Below are positions 61,493 to 64,000 of a stretch of DNA of 64,000 nucleotides, piece after piece; within the stretch, counting starts at the first letter, position 1; every line of letters starts with the position of its first letter. The stretch is from Flavobacteriales bacterium UBA2669 (GTDB lineage Bacteria; Bacteroidota; Bacteroidia; Flavobacteriales_E; Vicingaceae), in NCBI GenBank assembly GCA_002359215.1, contig DEMN01000012.1, forward strand, positions 561,805 through 625,804, written 5' to 3'. The position numbers were made by a program, and so were the translations under genes. The notes under the pieces are model-generated. The model searched no databases and was not told where the DNA came from. It worked only from the letters and a program-made list of their open reading frames with translations.

Positions 61493-62335
61493 ATGATTTT
61501 AGTTGCAGATAGCGGATCCACCAAAACGGATTGGAGATTAATTAACGATAAAACCGAAGTGTTAGCTTGTTCAACTATGGGGTTTAATCCTTATTTTGTT
61601 GATACATCCGTTGTTTTAAAGGAATTATCAGCTTCAATATTAGAAGGTAAAAAAGAGGAAGTGGAGCAAGTGTTTTTTTACGGAGCAGGCTGTTCTTCGG
61701 AAGAAAAACAAACCTTTTTAGCCGCTATTTTTGCTCAGTTTTTTACGAATGCCAACATAACGGTGGCTCATGATTTATTGGCTGCGGCAAGAGCAGCTTG
61801 TAAAAACGAATCCGGTTTGGTAGCTATTTTAGGCACAGGAGCGAATACTTGTTTGTATAACGGAACAGACATTACTCACAACATTCCTGCTTTGGGTTAT
61901 ATTTTGGGTGATGAAGGTGGTGGTGTGCATTTAGGTAAGCTGTTTATTAAAAAGTTGCTTCATGGACACTTGTCTGACAAGGTGAGTACAGATTTTAAGC
62001 ATACTTTTCCTAAATTTAATTTAAACACTATTTTAGATAAAGTATATAAAGAAGCCTTGCCTAATAGGTTCTTAGCAAGTTTTGCTCAATTCATTTTAAA
62101 ACATGAAAACGAAGCTGAGATCAATCTCATTATTCATCAAAGTTTTCATGAGTTTTTTAAGCAATATATTGTGATGTATCCCAACTATCAGCAATATCCA
62201 TTACACATAGTAGGGTCTATAGGTTTTTATTTTCATAAGCATATTGTTTTAATAGCAAAAGATTATGGGGTTATCATAGGAAAGGTTATTCAACAACCTA
62301 TAAGTGAATTGGTTGATTTTCATTTGAAGTATTAA
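61493..62335 (+). CDS. N-acetylglucosamine kinase-like protein (BadF/BadG family)
   Basis: 280 residues from the ATG at 61493; an extension to a TTG at 61463 lacks conservation features. Phosphate-binding ADSGSTKTDWRLI at the N-terminus, VAILGTGANTCLYNG (about 125-140), and YILGDEGGGVHLGKL, typical of eukaryotic-type GlcNAc kinases and the BadF family. It probably phosphorylates GlcNAc released in cell-wall or chitin turnover to GlcNAc-6-P. 77 bp before the SpoIID-like gene on the same strand. Confidence 0.86.
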   Translation: MILVADSGSTKTDWRLINDKTEVLACSTMGFNPYFVDTSVVLKELSASILEGKKEEVEQVFFYGAGCSSEEKQTFLAAIFAQFFTNANITVAHDLLAAARAACKNESGLVAILGTGANTCLYNGTDITHNIPALGYILGDEGGGVHLGKLFIKKLLHGHLSDKVSTDFKHTFPKFNLNTILDKVYKEALPNRFLASFAQFILKHENEAEINLIIHQSFHEFFKQYIVMYPNYQQYPLHIVGSIGFYFHKHIVLIAKDYGVIIGKVIQQPISELVDFHLKY

Positions 62336-62412
62336 TACTATTAAAAGATTAGTGTGTATAACTTCTAGGCTTTTGTGGTATTAAACTTTGCCTTTAACTT
62401 ATTTTTGACTTC

Positions 62413-63579
62413 GTGTTAAAAAGAAAAATATCCATATTATTTCTCCTATTTTTTGTTGCTATTTCTGCTAAAGCAGAGTTGATAAATATTGGCATTTTAG
62501 ATAAACAAGCGGTTACTTCATTTGTTTTTTACCCTCAAGTGGGCAAATATGTTGTATATACAGAAAGTGGAAAATTGCTAGACATTGACAATACGGAAAT
62601 TATTGAAATCTCTTACAGAAACCAAAAAGTATTTTTAAAAACGTTAGACAAGGATTATGGATATTTTAACAAGATTAGAATTATTGGAGTAAGCAACCAA
62701 AATGCTTTTAAACTTAAGACTAACAAACCTGTTGGGAAAATTATTCAATATGAAGATAATTTGTTTATTAGAGCACATCCTTTTCATAGCTACTTGCAAC
62801 TAATCAATAATATTAACATAGATAATTATGTGGCCGGAGTAGTGGAGGCTGAGGTGGGAAAAAGTCCACCAGAGGAATATTTTAAATTACAAGCTATTAT
62901 TTGTCGTACTTATGCGTTAAAAAATATTAACAAGCACCAAACTGAAGGCTTTAGTTTGTGCGATAAAGTGCATTGCCAAGCCTACCATGGTAAACCTAAA
63001 TCGGAACAAATAAAACAATCGGCATTGCTTACTTCTAACACAGTGATTGTAGATAGCGATATTAATTTAATTACGGCAACTTTTTATTCCAATTGCGGTG
63101 GACAATCTGCTAATTCTGAAGAAGTTTGGCATCAGGAGTTGTATTATTTACGATCGGTAAAAGATAGCTTTTGTTTGAGTGAGAATAATGCTGTTTGGCA
63201 GAAAAAAATAGCTAAAAACGAGTGGGCAAATTATTTGATAACGAATGGTTATCCTAAGGAAATTTTGAAAGACAGTTGCGATTACGAATATTTTCAAATA
63301 GGGAGGGAGCGTTTTTTTGAAAAGCAAAATGTGCAAATCCCTTTTGTAAAGGTAAGAACCGATTGGAAGTTAAAATCGGCACAATTTGATGTAAAAACAG
63401 AAGGTAATTTTGTAGTATTGCAAGGCAAAGGCTTTGGGCATGGCGTAGGGCTTTGCCAAGAAGGCGCCATGCGTATGGCGAAAATGGGGTACACCTACGC
63501 AGAAATCTTACATTTTTACTATGAAGATGTACACATGGTAGATTTAGAATCACTCGATTTTTTTAAGGCGGAGTTTTAA
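62413..63579 (+). CDS. SpoIID/LytB-domain protein
   Basis: 388 residues from a GTG at 62413, which gives the signal peptide (M)LKRKISILFLLFFVAISAKA. The SpoIID domain (about 125-375) has YVAGVVEAEVGKSPPEEYFKLQAI with the catalytic Glu in shorter parts, CDKVHCQAYHG, ATFYSNCGGQSANSEEVW and the C-terminal GKGFGHGVGLCQEGAMRMA. SpoIID is a lytic transglycosylase that cleaves glycan strands freed of peptide stems. Bacteroidota do not sporulate, so it probably works in cell-wall turnover. The GlcNAc kinase upstream is consistent. Confidence 0.9.
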   Translation: MLKRKISILFLLFFVAISAKAELINIGILDKQAVTSFVFYPQVGKYVVYTESGKLLDIDNTEIIEISYRNQKVFLKTLDKDYGYFNKIRIIGVSNQNAFKLKTNKPVGKIIQYEDNLFIRAHPFHSYLQLINNINIDNYVAGVVEAEVGKSPPEEYFKLQAIICRTYALKNINKHQTEGFSLCDKVHCQAYHGKPKSEQIKQSALLTSNTVIVDSDINLITATFYSNCGGQSANSEEVWHQELYYLRSVKDSFCLSENNAVWQKKIAKNEWANYLITNGYPKEILKDSCDYEYFQIGRERFFEKQNVQIPFVKVRTDWKLKSAQFDVKTEGNFVVLQGKGFGHGVGLCQEGAMRMAKMGYTYAEILHFYYEDVHMVDLESLDFFKAEF

Positions 63580-63611
63580 TAGTGTATTTTATAATTAAAT
63601 TAATAAAAACC

Positions 63612-64000
63612 TTATTTTTCTTTACCATCTCTGGTCATAGCATCTAACAAGCCGGCTTTTATATTGAGCCAAAAATAATTAAATACAGATCTGTTCATAG
63701 TTCTTTTTACTTCAGATTTTGAACCATATCTAAAGTTTTCTGCGGCATCATTACTATCCTTGGAAATAAAAAAACTTATTATGTTTGATAAAACCTTATT
63801 TTTTACTTTACCATTTTCTTTTAAAATAAACACATCAAAATCATCATATTTCAACTTTAAATCAATCTGTGAAGTAAAGTTGTTTCCATTGATAGTAAAA
63901 TATGTTTTATCAATCTCTCCTTTCACTCGCATATTCAGATTGGACTCCATAAATTGATTCATGCTTTCTGCATTTAATTTACCTATTTTAGCCTTAAAAA
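63612..64000 (-). CDS. C-terminal part of a hypothetical protein, 5' end outside the window
   Basis: The frame is open to the right window edge and ends at 63612, so only the last 129 or so residues are visible; an internal ATG at 63962 is not necessarily the start. The visible part has alternating beta strands (KGEIDKTYFTINGNNF, IDLKLKYDDFDVFILKENG) and a final helix, FNYFWLNIKAGLLDAMTR, a pattern seen at the end of AsmA/DUF748-like envelope proteins. That assignment is tentative. Confidence 0.55.
   Translation of the reverse strand, partial: FKAKIGKLNAESMNQFMESNLNMRVKGEIDKTYFTINGNNFTSQIDLKLKYDDFDVFILKENGKVKNKVLSNIISFFISKDSNDAAENFRYGSKSEVKRTMNRSVFNYFWLNIKAGLLDAMTRDGKEK

Overview
The window is AT-rich chromosomal DNA from a member of the Bacteroidota, most likely a marine-type Flavobacteriales lineage. 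Signs of this are three secreted proteins of the type IX secretion (T9SS) kind (one with a gliding-motility-type CHU_C/type B sorting domain, one with a type A sorting domain, one repeat protein cut by the window edge), a complete-looking aerotolerance (Bat) operon, a TPR/beta-propeller/regulatory-domain protein of the PorE type, almost no Shine-Dalgarno sequences, and recurrent promoters of the form TTG-N18..20-TAnnTTTG/TAATTTCG. No rRNA, tRNA, insertion sequence, prophage or CRISPR array was seen. Most of the window is ordinary core genome with compact same-strand gene runs.

Layout. 1-8400 (minus): a long repeat-rich secreted protein running off the left edge, a small His-rich exported protein, a TMTC-like membrane glycosyltransferase with TPRs, and a PKD-repeat T9SS type B protein. 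8809-20900: housekeeping and small-metabolism genes (FAH-family hydrolase, rlmF, retropepsin-like protease, mdh, msrB, the RNase P RNA gene rnpB at 12655-13038, a TauE-type permease, ybaB, a secreted TPR-caspase protein, lhgO, an aminotransferase, an ECF sigma factor). 20855-29828 (minus): a nine-gene run for surface polysaccharide precursors (CpsB-type phosphatase, WbpP-like epimerase, rfbB, TviB/WbpA-like dehydrogenase, WbpB-like oxidoreductase, WbpD-like acetyltransferase, UDP-glucuronate decarboxylase), then NlpC/P60 and thiolase. 30021-39328 (minus): PRTase, S4 protein, hydrolase lipoprotein, rpe, rluD-like, T9SS type A protein, PASTA protein, parE, ribD. 39401-46128: M42 peptidase, sucC, cinA, selO, a DUF6913-like protein and a dienoyl-CoA-reductase-like SDR. 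46150-53621 (minus): batD, batC, batB, batA, an unnamed bat gene, DUF58 and moxR. 53831-64000: PorE-like protein, mqnA, EI24, a DUF721/DciA-like protein, recF, then plus-strand aroB-aroA, GlcNAc kinase and a SpoIID-like protein, and a gene fragment leaving the right edge.

How they fit together. The polysaccharide run could make amidated or acetamido uronic acids and dTDP-4-keto-6-deoxyglucose for a surface glycan, but the aminotransferase needed between the WbpB and WbpD steps and all glycosyltransferases and transporters are absent here. aroB/aroA feed chorismate, the substrate of MqnA, which points to futalosine-type menaquinone synthesis. The Bat operon (MoxR ATPase, DUF58 and two VWA proteins, TPR, BatD) is an envelope-associated chaperone-like module.

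I did not find a clearly new multi-gene system. The points most worth following are: the ECF sigma factor gene, the only one with a strong Shine-Dalgarno and an unusually long (about 150 nt) leader that could hide it; a run of eight C in the coding strand of the WbpB-like gene, a possible on/off slippage site in a glycan locus; the exported TPR-caspase protein; an easily missed TTG-start small membrane protein next to ybaB; and a probable leaderless transcript at 19861.
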